DNA from: Patescibacteria group bacterium
GTDB lineage: Bacteria > Patescibacteriota > Patescibacteriia > UBA11705 > JABHMO01
Direction of reading: 5' to 3'
Length of the DNA: 41,764 bases
Assembly (NCBI GenBank): GCA_018818405.1
Contig: JAHIRY010000027.1
Span: 1-41,764 of the forward strand
The first letter of the stretch is position 1; each line of letters opens with the position of its first letter. Below are positions 1-6,966 of the stretch, piece after piece. The notes under the pieces were generated by a model. That model saw only the letters and a program-made list of their open reading frames with translations, ran no database searches and was not told where the DNA came from. A program made the position numbers and the translations under genes.

Positions 1-1
1 G

Positions 2-211
2 CAACCAATGCTATATTTATGTTTTCCAATTACAGAATTAAAAACAAAAAATAATTTAATCGGACGATGTGCCGAAGTAAAAGAAATTGCCCATTTTGAA
101 ATTTCAGAAAGCAATATCAAAGTATTTTTGGAAATGCTAAAAATGTTTGGCATTTTATCTAAAAATCACAAACACGATATTTTGCAAATTATCAATACGA
201 TCATAGAATAA
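2..211 (+). CDS. C-terminal fragment of an unrecognised protein
   Basis: The frame is open from the left edge of the window to a TAA at 209-211, so this is probably the tail of a gene that starts outside. About 69 residues are visible; the last 45 look like a helical domain with alternating hydrophobic and charged residues. I do not recognise a family. The first in-frame ATG (position 8) has no convincing start signal. The region after it is gene-poor and holds a decayed transposase, so this gene may itself be a remnant. Confidence 0.4.
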   Translation, partial: QPMLYLCFPITELKTKNNLIGRCAEVKEIAHFEISESNIKVFLEMLKMFGILSKNHKHDILQIINTIIE

Positions 212-314
212 TCTCAATATTTTTATCTATTATTTGAAGAGAATAAGGAGTTTTGGATTTTGGGCATTCACCCCTCGTATACTGAAGTCAAATAATCCCC
301 GTGGACAAATCCAA

Positions 315-600
315 TCAATTGATACAATACGGATGTTTTTTTAAATTATGATAAATTTCACATAAAAGTTTTCTGGCAATAGCTGATAGGCAGGTGTAAT
401 AATGTTTGTTTTCACCTCTTTTCTTTTGATAATACTGTTTATATTTTTCATTATGCATCATAACGCCCCAAGCTGACTGAAAGAGAAAATATCTCATGGT
501 TTTTGACCCTCGTTTTGAGAGCTTGCTTTTTCTCGTGGCAGTTTAATTGAGCAGTTGAAATATGACGGATTCACGCAAGCACAGGCAGAGTATGGAGCTA
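315..600 (-). pseudogene. Remnant of an IS110-family transposase (C-terminal part)
   Basis: On the minus strand the intact part (497-315) begins MRYFLFQSAWG and includes YYQKKRGENKHYY and IARKLL, the pattern of the C-terminal Transposase_20 domain of IS110/IS116/IS902 enzymes. Reading upstream past the first Met gives SKLSKRGSKT, the normal approach to this domain, and then a TAA in frame. A second frame continues the homology further upstream (VNPSYFN), so a frameshift lies at about 540-550. The N-terminal catalytic DEDD half is absent. This is a dead fragment; no terminal repeats were identified. Confidence 0.65.
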
Positions 601-758
601 ATTCGGTTGGGCTATAATAGTCAACGAAATAAAAAGTGCCAAAATTGAATTAGATTTTTTTCACAAAAGAGAACTCAAGGGGTCGCTGCGCTTTCGCTCC
701 ACTCCGTTATGCTCACCCTCGCCTAACTAATTATATCGCCGTCAACACAAAACTGTGG

Positions 759-795
759 ACAAAACTAGGACGAAAAAATCCTAGTTTTGTTTTTC
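759..795 (+). terminator. Strong intrinsic terminator-like hairpin
   Basis: Perfect 12-bp stem (759-770 with 779-790), an 8-nt A-rich loop and a short T run. No intact gene lies directly upstream; it may have served the decayed region or the unknown gene at the window edge. Confidence 0.6.
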
Positions 796-961
796 TTCAA
801 ACAGCTTTCAACTTGTCAAAACCGAATAAATATCATGCGTCATCTTTACATTGCCCCCGATGGCGCCGTTTTGAACAAGTTTCCAATTTTAATTATTTGC
901 TTGTCTTAATTTAGCATATTTGCTATTATTTAATTGATAGGCGATTCAGAGATTGATCGAT

Positions 962-1163
962 TTAGCCGTTCTCGTAATTGGCGGCTGCTCAAATAACTTG
1001 TAATAGAGTAATAAAGTAATAAAGGGATTACGCCGACATTTACCTTAATTACTCAATTCCTCTTAGTTGTTCTCATAATTACCGGCTGCTCAAATAACTT
1101 GTAATTGAGTAATAAAGTAATAAAGGGATTACGCCGTCATTTCCCTTAATTACTCAATTCCTC
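962..1163. repeat. Two tandem copies of a 101-bp unit upstream of ymdB
   Basis: Unit 1 (962-1062) and unit 2 (1063-1163) align without gaps at an offset of 101 with only a few substitutions. Each unit contains GAGTAATAAAG and, about 40 nt later, TTAATTACTCAATT, which can fold back on the GTAATTGAGTAAT part, so each copy makes an imperfect hairpin. The pair ends 23 nt before the ymdB start and would lie in its leader or promoter. The rest of 212-961 holds only the IS110 remnant and one terminator; I see no other gene there. Confidence 0.85.
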
Positions 1164-1186
1164 TAACTTAACCAAATCACAAAACT

Positions 1187-1993
1187 ATGTCATCACTAAA
1201 ACTACTCTTCATCGGCGATATCATGGGAAAAAGCGGACGCGCGGCCATCAAAAAAGCTCTTCCCGAATTAAAGGAAAAATACAATCCGGATTTAATCATT
1301 GCCAACGCGGAAAATCTGGCGCACGGAAAAGGCGTGACAGAATCCACTCTGCAGGAAATGCTTGACATTGGAATTGATTTTTTCACTTCCGGCGATCATA
1401 TCTGGGACAACAAAAAAGAAATTGAAAAAATTTTTTCGGAAAACAAACTTCCGATTATCCGTCCGGCGAATTATCCTGAAGGAATTCCGGGATATGGATA
1501 CAAAGTAATTGAAATCGGCACAAACAAAATCCTGATCGTCAATCTGATCGGCCGAGTTTTCTTCCGCTCGAATTTCGAATGTCCGTTCAGAGAAATGGAA
1601 AAAATATTGGAACAATTCAAAGATGAAAATTTGTCCGCGATAATTGTCGATTTTCACGCGGAAGCGACTTCGGAAAAAAATACTTTGTCCAGATATTTCG
1701 ACGGAAAAGTCAGCGCCGTTCTCGGCACGCACACGCACATTCAAACAGCTGACGAACAAATCCTGCCGAACGGCACCGCTCACATCACTGATGTCGGCTT
1801 TGTGGGAATAAAAAACTCCAGCCTCGGACTGGATCTGAAAAATGTGACGGAAACATTTCTCTATCAAACACCGAGAGAACATGAGATTCCGGAACACGGA
1901 ATTTGCCAAGTCAATGCGGTTTTTGTTATAATTAAGCCAGAAACCAAATTGGCTGTGCAAATAGAAAGAATAAATATTGATGTAGAAATTTAA
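1187..1993 (+). CDS. ymdB: YmdB/TIGR00282-family metallophosphoesterase
   Basis: 268 residues, the usual length for this dinuclear-metal phosphoesterase family. B. subtilis YmdB hydrolyses 2',3'-cyclic nucleotides and affects biofilm decisions. Metal-site motifs are visible in order: GDIMG (D11), NAEN (E42, N43), SGDHIWD (D70, H71), DFHAEATSEK (H157) and GTHTHIQTAD (H182, H184). The fourth motif normally reads GNH; here the Asn is Asp. The late TDVG motif is followed by F where Met is common. The start has no SD site, like other housekeeping genes here. It precedes the HU gene by 34 nt. Confidence 0.9.
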   Translation: MSSLKLLFIGDIMGKSGRAAIKKALPELKEKYNPDLIIANAENLAHGKGVTESTLQEMLDIGIDFFTSGDHIWDNKKEIEKIFSENKLPIIRPANYPEGIPGYGYKVIEIGTNKILIVNLIGRVFFRSNFECPFREMEKILEQFKDENLSAIIVDFHAEATSEKNTLSRYFDGKVSAVLGTHTHIQTADEQILPNGTAHITDVGFVGIKNSSLGLDLKNVTETFLYQTPREHEIPEHGICQVNAVFVIIKPETKLAVQIERINIDVEI

Positions 1994-2027
1994 ATATTGA
2001 TTTTAATAAAAAATTAATCAAAAAATT

Positions 2028-2444
2028 ATGAATAAAGCAGAACTCGCGGGCGTACTCGCCAACAAATGCGGCGTCACAAAAAAACAAGCTGAAGATGTGC
2101 TTGACTGTCTGACCTCAACAATTATTGATACCATCAAAACCGGCGGCGAAGTGACTCTGACCGGATTCGGCACTTTCTCCGCCAGAATCAGAAAAGGCAG
2201 AATCGGCGTCAATCCTCAGGATCCGAGCAAACCGCTGAATATCAAACCGACAAAAGTCGTAAAATTCAAAGCCGGAAAAACATTGAAAGACGCGCTGAAA
2301 GCCAGCCAAACAACGGAAGCGCCGGCGCCGGCGCCGGCGCCGCCGGTTGCAGTTCCCGCACCCGAACCGCCGGCTGAATACAAGCAACCTGAAGTTCCCA
2401 TGGAAATGCCGGAGGAAAAACCGGAAACAACGCCAACGGAATAA
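2028..2444 (+). CDS. hup: HU-family DNA-binding protein with Pro/Ala/Glu tail
   Basis: Residues 1-92 are a complete HU/IHF fold: N-terminal helices (MNKAELAGVLANKCGVTKKQAE), the GFGTF turn, the DNA-binding arm containing GVNPQDPSKPLNIKP, and the closing VVKFKAGKTLKDAL. HU is normally about 90 residues; this one has about 45 more, a low-complexity tail of AP repeats and then PEEKPETTPTE. The tail is likely disordered and unlike the Lys-rich tails of actinobacterial HU, being proline-rich and acidic. It bends and compacts DNA as a dimer. A strong terminator follows directly. Confidence 0.93.
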   Translation: MNKAELAGVLANKCGVTKKQAEDVLDCLTSTIIDTIKTGGEVTLTGFGTFSARIRKGRIGVNPQDPSKPLNIKPTKVVKFKAGKTLKDALKASQTTEAPAPAPAPPVAVPAPEPPAEYKQPEVPMEMPEEKPETTPTE

Positions 2445-2453
2445 TAAAAATCC

Positions 2454-2480
2454 AAAAGCGGGCGAAAGCTCGCTTTTTTT
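2454..2480 (+). terminator. Intrinsic terminator after HU
   Basis: 7-bp stem (2457-2463 with 2468-2474, one G-U) closed by a GAAA tetraloop, flanked by A3 and a run of seven T. It isolates the HU gene from hsp20. Confidence 0.9.
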
Positions 2481-2529
2481 GTACACTGAACTTTTTGAAA
2501 TATCACGGTCCGTTTCCTCGAAAAAACTA

Positions 2530-2558
2530 TTGCCAAAACGCCGGATTTCTTTTATAAT
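2530..2558 (+). promoter_or_regulatory. Sigma-70-type promoter of hsp20
   Basis: TTGCCA at 2530-2535, 17-nt spacer, TATAAT at 2553-2558, 31 nt before the hsp20 ATG. I see no CIRCE or other heat-shock operator next to it. Confidence 0.75.
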
Positions 2559-2588
2559 ACAACTGTGAATAATAAATAAAATAAAAAA

Positions 2589-3092
2589 ATGGAATTTGAA
2601 ATTCCCGAATGGCAAAAACATCTGGATGATCTGGACAAACACTATGATCCGGAAACTTTTTTCATTGATCAGCTCTCGAGACCGACCAACGAACCTGATG
2701 TGCGCGAACATTTTTTCACGCCAACTCTGGCCGAAGCAACGGAAATTTCCGAGCAAGGCCAGCTCACGCTCGATGTTTTTCAGGACAATGAAAATATTTA
2801 TGTCATTGCGCCGGTCGCCGGAGTGAAGCAGGGCAACATTGACATTTCCATTGACGATGATATTCTGACGATCCAAGGACAAAGAGAAAACGAATTTTCG
2901 CGCGAAGAAAAAGATTATTTGTTTCGAGAATGCTACTGGGGGAAATTTTCACGAAGCATAATTCTGCCGGCAAATGTCAATGAAAACAAAATTCAAGCGA
3001 TCCTGCAAAACGGAATTCTGAAAATCACTTTGCCAAAAATCGAAAAAACAAAAAAACAAGGAATCAGCGTAAAAGAATTGCCCGATTATTAA
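2589..3092 (+). CDS. hsp20: Hsp20/alpha-crystallin small heat shock protein
   Basis: 167 residues. The alpha-crystallin domain spans about 57-153: IYVIAPVAGVKQGNIDISIDD, LTIQGQR, FSRSIILPANVN, and the conserved A-x3-NGILKITLPK at 138-150. A short C-terminal tail follows and includes an I-S-V segment like the I-x-I oligomerisation motif. The N-terminal 55 residues are variable, as usual for the family. It holds unfolding proteins as an ATP-independent chaperone. It has its own promoter and no SD site; the leader is almost pure A/T. Confidence 0.92.
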   Translation: MEFEIPEWQKHLDDLDKHYDPETFFIDQLSRPTNEPDVREHFFTPTLAEATEISEQGQLTLDVFQDNENIYVIAPVAGVKQGNIDISIDDDILTIQGQRENEFSREEKDYLFRECYWGKFSRSIILPANVNENKIQAILQNGILKITLPKIEKTKKQGISVKELPDY

Positions 3093-3244
3093 TTGCCGTT
3101 TTTTTACAAACCAATCAGGTAAACGAGTTTCTTCGCTGCGAGCGAGGAAATTTTTAGCAAATTAAACATTTCAACCATTGCCGGCAGATATTCTCTTGAA
3201 GCAACAACCTCGGCAAAATTTTCTGAGCATTAAAATCATAATCC

Positions 3245-3481
3245 ATGGAAAAAAATACAATTGTCAGAAAACTTGATGGCGCAAATATGGACATTGACCT
3301 TACGACCGATTCCTCGAATATTTCCTGGAAACAAGATGCGTGTCCATGGAATACTGCTGAAAAATCAAAAAAGCATAAATGCGCTATAAAAAATGTATCA
3401 ATTTGTAAATATTTTTGCGGGATAGAATATTTGGATAATGTTTTGTGCTGCTATCCGAACGCTAATCCCAACACTAATTGA
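3245..3481 (+). CDS. Small Cys-rich protein of unknown function
   Basis: 78 residues with six cysteines (33, 46, 54, 58, 68, 69). The C-terminal half CKYFCGIEYLDNVLCCYPN looks like a metal-binding or disulfide-bonded knuckle. No signal peptide, so a cytoplasmic metal site is more likely. It is 6 nt ahead of a zinc-ribbon gene and followed by a DUF3006-like gene, apparently one operon ending in the VanW gene. I do not recognise a named family. Confidence 0.65.
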   Translation: MEKNTIVRKLDGANMDIDLTTDSSNISWKQDACPWNTAEKSKKHKCAIKNVSICKYFCGIEYLDNVLCCYPNANPNTN

Positions 3482-3487
3482 AGAATT

Positions 3488-3754
3488 ATGGAAAAAATAT
3501 ATAAACAATGCCAATCGTGCGGAATGCCTCTGAACAAAGATAAAAAAGGAGGCGGATCGGAAAAAGACGGCACATTAAGTAAGAAGTATTGCAGTTCCTG
3601 CTATCAAAATGGTGAATTCAAAAATCCAAATATGTCCATAAAGGAAATGCAAAAACTCGTTGATGATATTTTAAAAAATGAAATTAAATTTCCGAAAATC
3701 CTCAGATGGCTGGCAGTAAAGCAAATACCAAAACTTGCGAGGTGGAAAAAATAA
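3488..3754 (+). CDS. Putative zinc ribbon protein (zf-ribbon_2-like)
   Basis: 88 residues. The N-terminal half has paired cysteines C8/C11 (CQSCGMPL) and C35/C38 (CSSC) with a GTLSKKYC connector, the pattern of the putative zinc ribbon domain PF12674. The C-terminal half (NPNMSIKEMQKLVDDIL) is helical and matches the usual tail of these proteins. Its biochemical role is not established; it is usually a stand-alone protein. Middle gene of the small-protein run before vanW. Confidence 0.75.
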   Translation: MEKIYKQCQSCGMPLNKDKKGGGSEKDGTLSKKYCSSCYQNGEFKNPNMSIKEMQKLVDDILKNEIKFPKILRWLAVKQIPKLARWKK

Positions 3755-3778
3755 TTTAATAACTTAACCGAAAATTCT

Positions 3779-3997
3779 ATGAAAAATTGTATGGAGGGTA
3801 CAATAGATAGAACAGAGGGCGACCACGCGGTGATTATTATGAAAAATCACCAGCTCATCTATTGGCCGAAAGAAAATTTGCCGAAAAAATGCATCGAAGG
3901 AATTACCGTCATCGTTTCGATTGAAATCGAGGAAACTAACACAAAAGACAAGGAAAATCTGGCAAAGGAATTTCTAAACAAAATCATTGATAATTAG
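3779..3997 (+). CDS. DUF3006-like small protein
   Basis: 72 residues. The opening GTIDRTEGDHAVIIMKN, the LIYWPKENLPKKCIEG segment and the C-terminal Lys/Glu helix follow the layout of DUF3006 proteins (small beta-barrel: IDRxEGDxAV ... LP ... EG). The function of that family is unknown. The stop is 1 nt before the ATG of the VanW gene, which suggests translational coupling. Confidence 0.6.
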   Translation: MKNCMEGTIDRTEGDHAVIIMKNHQLIYWPKENLPKKCIEGITVIVSIEIEETNTKDKENLAKEFLNKIIDN

Positions 3998-3998
3998 T

Positions 3999-5867
3999 AT
4001 GAAATTTTTTTCGCTTGAAAAAAAATCAAAAACCGTCAAATGGTTAATAATTGTATTTGCGATTATTTTTTTATTGATTGCCATTTTTGGAATTTCCTCG
4101 ATTGTGCTCGCCTACAAATATCAGAACAAAATATATCCGGGAGTAATGCTCGACGGACTCGACCTCAGCGGACTGACAAAAACGCAGGCAGGCAATGTCA
4201 TTGACGGAAAATTCAAACAACTCTATGGCAATGGCTTTGAATTTCACGCGGAAAATCAAATGAAGCTGATTCCCAATGAAGAAAACAAAATTCTGGCGCT
4301 TCATCTGGACAATATGGCGGACAGCGCCTTCAAAACGGGCAGACAAAATCATTGGCTGGTGAATTATCTGCAAATTCCTTTTCTGCCGATATTCAAAAAA
4401 AATATTTCCTTGGATTATCGCTTTGACAAAAATTCATTGAAAGAAAATCTGACTCAGGCATTTTCACTCCAGGAAACTCCGGTGAAAAATTCGGCTGTCA
4501 ATGTGAAAATCCTCGACTCGAAAACCAAACAAGTTGAAATTGATTTCACTGAATCAAATACCGGCGAAACATTCAATTATATTTCAGCCGTTGACACGCT
4601 CGAACGATCAATCAAAAATTTCCAAAACATTCCAATCACACTGATCAAAGAAAAATCTTATCCTGATATTACAATTACAACCGCGCTGGCGAAAAAAGAA
4701 AAAATCGAAAAATTATTGCAATTGCCTGAAGTAAAATTCAAATACGCGGAACAAGAATGGCCGATCAAATGGGAAGATTTCACTCATTGGATTTCTCTGG
4801 GCGAAGATGAATTCGGCAATATTGCGGTTCTTCTGGATGAACAAATCGTAAAAGGACAGCTGGAAGCCATCGCCCAATCGGTCGATCAACCGGTAATTGA
4901 TGCCAAATTTCAAATCAAAGACAATAAAGTGATTGAATTCGAGAGCCACAAAAACGGACAAGCGGCAGACATTGACGCGACTTACAAAAAAACGATTGAT
5001 GAAATTGTAAATAAATTCAATACGGAAATTGAACTGATTGTCAGTGAAACCGAGCCGGAAATAAAAACCGAAAAAGTGAATGATCTCGGAATAAAAGAAC
5101 AAATCGGAATCGGTATTTCTGATTTTTCCGGCAGTCCCGCGAACCGCAGACACAATATCGGAGTCGGCGCGGCATCGCTCAACGGACTGCTGATAAAACC
5201 GGATGAAGAATTTCGTCTTGTCGCATCGCTCGGCGACATAAATTCGCAAGGCGGATATTTGCCGGAATTGGTAATTAAAGGAACCAAAACGGTTCCGGAA
5301 TATGGCGGAGGATTGTGCCAGATCGCGACAACTTTGTTTCGAACAATTCTTGCCAGCGGATTGCCGGTGACCGCGAGAAGTCCGCACACATATCGAGTTT
5401 CATATTATGAACCTGCCGGAACGGACGCCACCATTTACGATCCCCTGCCTGATGTCAGATTCATTAATGATACGAACAACTATATTCTGATTCAAACGAA
5501 AATGCAGGGCAATTTGCTGACCTTTGAATTTTGGGGAACATCGGACGGCAGAAAAGTTAGATTCGAAGGGCAAAATAAAACCGATGATTTATCAAAATTA
5601 AAACCAATCATTTTCAACATTACCAGTCCGGGTCCGACGAAATTCATTGAAACCGAAGAATTAAAACCGGGCGAGAAAAAAATGATGGAACACGCCCACA
5701 ACGGAGCTGATGCTGTCTTCTATCAATACATAACAATGCCCGATGAAATTGAAAGCAAAGAAACCTGGAGCAGTCATTATTCTCCCTGGCAGGAAGTCAT
5801 TCTGATCGGAGCAAACAAAGAAGCTGAAGCAGTGCAACCGGAGCCGGAACCTCCGATAACTCAATAA
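3999..5867 (+). CDS. VanW-family membrane-anchored envelope protein
   Basis: 622 residues from the ATG at 3999; a longer reading from a TTG at 3987 would overlap the previous gene, so I prefer the ATG. Order of parts: Lys-rich N-terminus, one membrane helix (about 15-40), two regions resembling PG_binding_4 (PF12229; the first opens with YPGVMLDGLDLSGLT), then the VanW domain at about 380-512 (NRRHNIGVGAASLNG, EYGGGLCQIATTLF, SPHTYRVSYY, DATIYDP). It probably works at the cell wall on the outer face of the membrane. VanW was named from vancomycin-resistance clusters but has no proven activity. A terminator follows. Confidence 0.9.
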   Translation: MKFFSLEKKSKTVKWLIIVFAIIFLLIAIFGISSIVLAYKYQNKIYPGVMLDGLDLSGLTKTQAGNVIDGKFKQLYGNGFEFHAENQMKLIPNEENKILALHLDNMADSAFKTGRQNHWLVNYLQIPFLPIFKKNISLDYRFDKNSLKENLTQAFSLQETPVKNSAVNVKILDSKTKQVEIDFTESNTGETFNYISAVDTLERSIKNFQNIPITLIKEKSYPDITITTALAKKEKIEKLLQLPEVKFKYAEQEWPIKWEDFTHWISLGEDEFGNIAVLLDEQIVKGQLEAIAQSVDQPVIDAKFQIKDNKVIEFESHKNGQAADIDATYKKTIDEIVNKFNTEIELIVSETEPEIKTEKVNDLGIKEQIGIGISDFSGSPANRRHNIGVGAASLNGLLIKPDEEFRLVASLGDINSQGGYLPELVIKGTKTVPEYGGGLCQIATTLFRTILASGLPVTARSPHTYRVSYYEPAGTDATIYDPLPDVRFINDTNNYILIQTKMQGNLLTFEFWGTSDGRKVRFEGQNKTDDLSKLKPIIFNITSPGPTKFIETEELKPGEKKMMEHAHNGADAVFYQYITMPDEIESKETWSSHYSPWQEVILIGANKEAEAVQPEPEPPITQ

Positions 5868-5875
5868 CAACAAAC

Positions 5876-5910
5876 AAAAAACGCGAGAATTAATTTCTCG
5901 CGTTTTTTTA
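5876..5910 (+). terminator. Intrinsic terminator after the VanW gene
   Basis: 9-bp perfect stem (5881-5889 with 5895-5903), 5-nt loop, extended by A5/T5 pairing, then a T run. It works in either direction. Confidence 0.9.
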
Positions 5911-5931
5911 TCTTTGCATTTTAAAATAAAA

Positions 5932-6043
5932 CTCCCCTCCAATGGACAGACAAAAAATTTTTACTCAGGCGAAATCGAGCAAAAAGCCTGATTTAACCTA
6001 AAGTAAAAATCCCATGCTTGTCGTGTCTGTCCGTTGGAGAGGA
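5932..6043 (+). other. Long nested inverted-repeat element (candidate structured RNA or MITE)
   Basis: Three nested stems: 5938-5952 with 6024-6038 (15 of 15 pairs, one of them T-G), 5957-5965 with 6002-6010 (9 of 9), and 5966-5970 with 5986-5990 (5 of 5). The single T-G pair forms only if the plus strand is transcribed; on the minus strand it would be an A-C mismatch. It lies between the convergent VanW and clpP genes, downstream of a terminator, with no clear promoter. No ORF fits inside. The rest of the gap up to clpP is AT-rich and shows only the short repeat at 6088. Confidence 0.55.
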
Positions 6044-6087
6044 CTTTGTTCTAATTTAACTCTTAATTTTAGCATTCTTTTCAGATG

Positions 6088-6137
6088 TTGTCAATGGCTT
6101 ACACCAGCAAAATCGCTTTTTACTAAATTTAGACAAA
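6088..6137 (+). repeat. Short repeat, copy downstream of clpP
   Basis: Begins TTGTCAATGGCTTACACCA and ends AAATTTAGACAA. A related copy in the same orientation lies on the other side of clpP at 6863. The ends TTGTC/GACAA are inverted. Confidence 0.5.
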
Positions 6138-6218
6138 ATAATTTAGAAATCACAATCTAATTATATCATTAAACGCAAACAATTTCCAGCCGATTCGAAA
6201 AAATGCCTCAAATAATTC

Positions 6219-6794
6219 TTATTTAATGATCTTATCGATCAACCCATACTCCTTTGCTTCTTCCGCAGTCATATAATAATCCCGATCAGTGTCTTTTTCT
6301 ACCTTTTTCAATGGCTGTCCCGTATGTTTTGCCAAAATCTTGTCCAAAGTTTCTCTGACTTTTAAAATTTCTTCAGCTTGAATCTTGATATCACTGGCCT
6401 GTCCTTTGGCGCCTCCCATCACCTGATGAATCATAATTTTGGAATTTGGCAGAGAAAACCTTTTTCCGCCAGCTCCGGCTGCGAGCAGAAAAGCTCCCAT
6501 ACTGGCAGCCATTCCCAAGCAAATTGTGGCCACATCCGGCTTTATGTATTGCATTGTATCGTAAATCGCCATTCCGGCTGTCACAGATCCGCCGGGGGAA
6601 TTTATGTATAATTTAATGTCTTTTTTTGAATCCTCGCTCTCGAGAAATAACAGCTGGGCAATAATGGAATTCGCAACCTGATCATCCACTCCTGTTCCCA
6701 GAAAAATGATTCTATCCTTCAATAATCGAGAATAAATGTCATAAGCGCGCTCGCCGTAATGAGTTTTTTCTATAACCGTGGGAATGAGATTCAT
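6219..6794 (-). CDS. clpP: ATP-dependent Clp protease proteolytic subunit ClpP
   Basis: 191 residues, typical length. The catalytic triad is intact: S98 in GMAASMGA, H123 in MIHQ, D172 in TDRDYYM. Other family marks are [19 protein letters not shown] and the C-terminal [16 protein letters not shown]. It forms the barrel that degrades proteins fed by ClpX/ClpA-type unfoldases; none is encoded in this window. It is monocistronic, has its own promoter, and no SD site precedes the ATG. Confidence 0.97.
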   Translation of the reverse strand: MNLIPTVIEKTHYGERAYDIYSRLLKDRIIFLGTGVDDQVANSIIAQLLFLESEDSKKDIKLYINSPGGSVTAGMAIYDTMQYIKPDVATICLGMAASMGAFLLAAGAGGKRFSLPNSKIMIHQVMGGAKGQASDIKIQAEEILKVRETLDKILAKHTGQPLKKVEKDTDRDYYMTAEEAKEYGLIDKIIK

Positions 6795-6823
6795 AATTGA
6801 AATTGATAAATAGTTATTAAAAT

Positions 6824-6852
6824 ATTGTATTACAAATATAACACTCCGTCAA
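6824..6852 (-). promoter_or_regulatory. Promoter of clpP
   Basis: On the minus strand TTGACG (6852-6847), 17-nt spacer, TACAAT (6829-6824), about 30 nt upstream of the clpP start. Confidence 0.7.
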
Positions 6853-6862
6853 TTCATCAAAT

Positions 6863-6906
6863 TTGTCATCAATAGCTGACACCAATACTACTGTAAATTT
6901 AGACAA
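6863..6906 (+). repeat. Short repeat, copy upstream of clpP
   Basis: Begins TTGTCATCAATAGCTGACACC and ends TAAATTTAGACAA; matches the copy at 6088-6137 at both ends with a variable middle. Same orientation on either side of clpP. Confidence 0.5.
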
Positions 6907-6932
6907 TCCAACAATAACACACTGCGAAACCG

Positions 6933-6961
6933 TTGACAAAATATGAAAATCATGCTATACT
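6933..6961 (+). promoter_or_regulatory. Strong extended -10 promoter of the structured RNA
   Basis: TTGACA (6933-6938), exactly 17 nt, TATACT (6956-6961) preceded by TGC (extended -10). Predicted start at about 6967. The -10 context ATGCTATACT is identical to that of the nusA promoter. Confidence 0.85.
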
Positions 6962-6966
6962 AATAT

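Noticed and set aside
2115-2882. 255-codon minus-strand ORF across HU and hsp20
   Set aside because: Antisense to two clear genes and a terminator; Arg/Phe-rich composition typical of shadows.
5932-6043. Integron attC site
   Set aside because: The long inverted repeat lacks matching RYYYAAC and GTTRRRY cores, there is a single copy, and no integrase is nearby.
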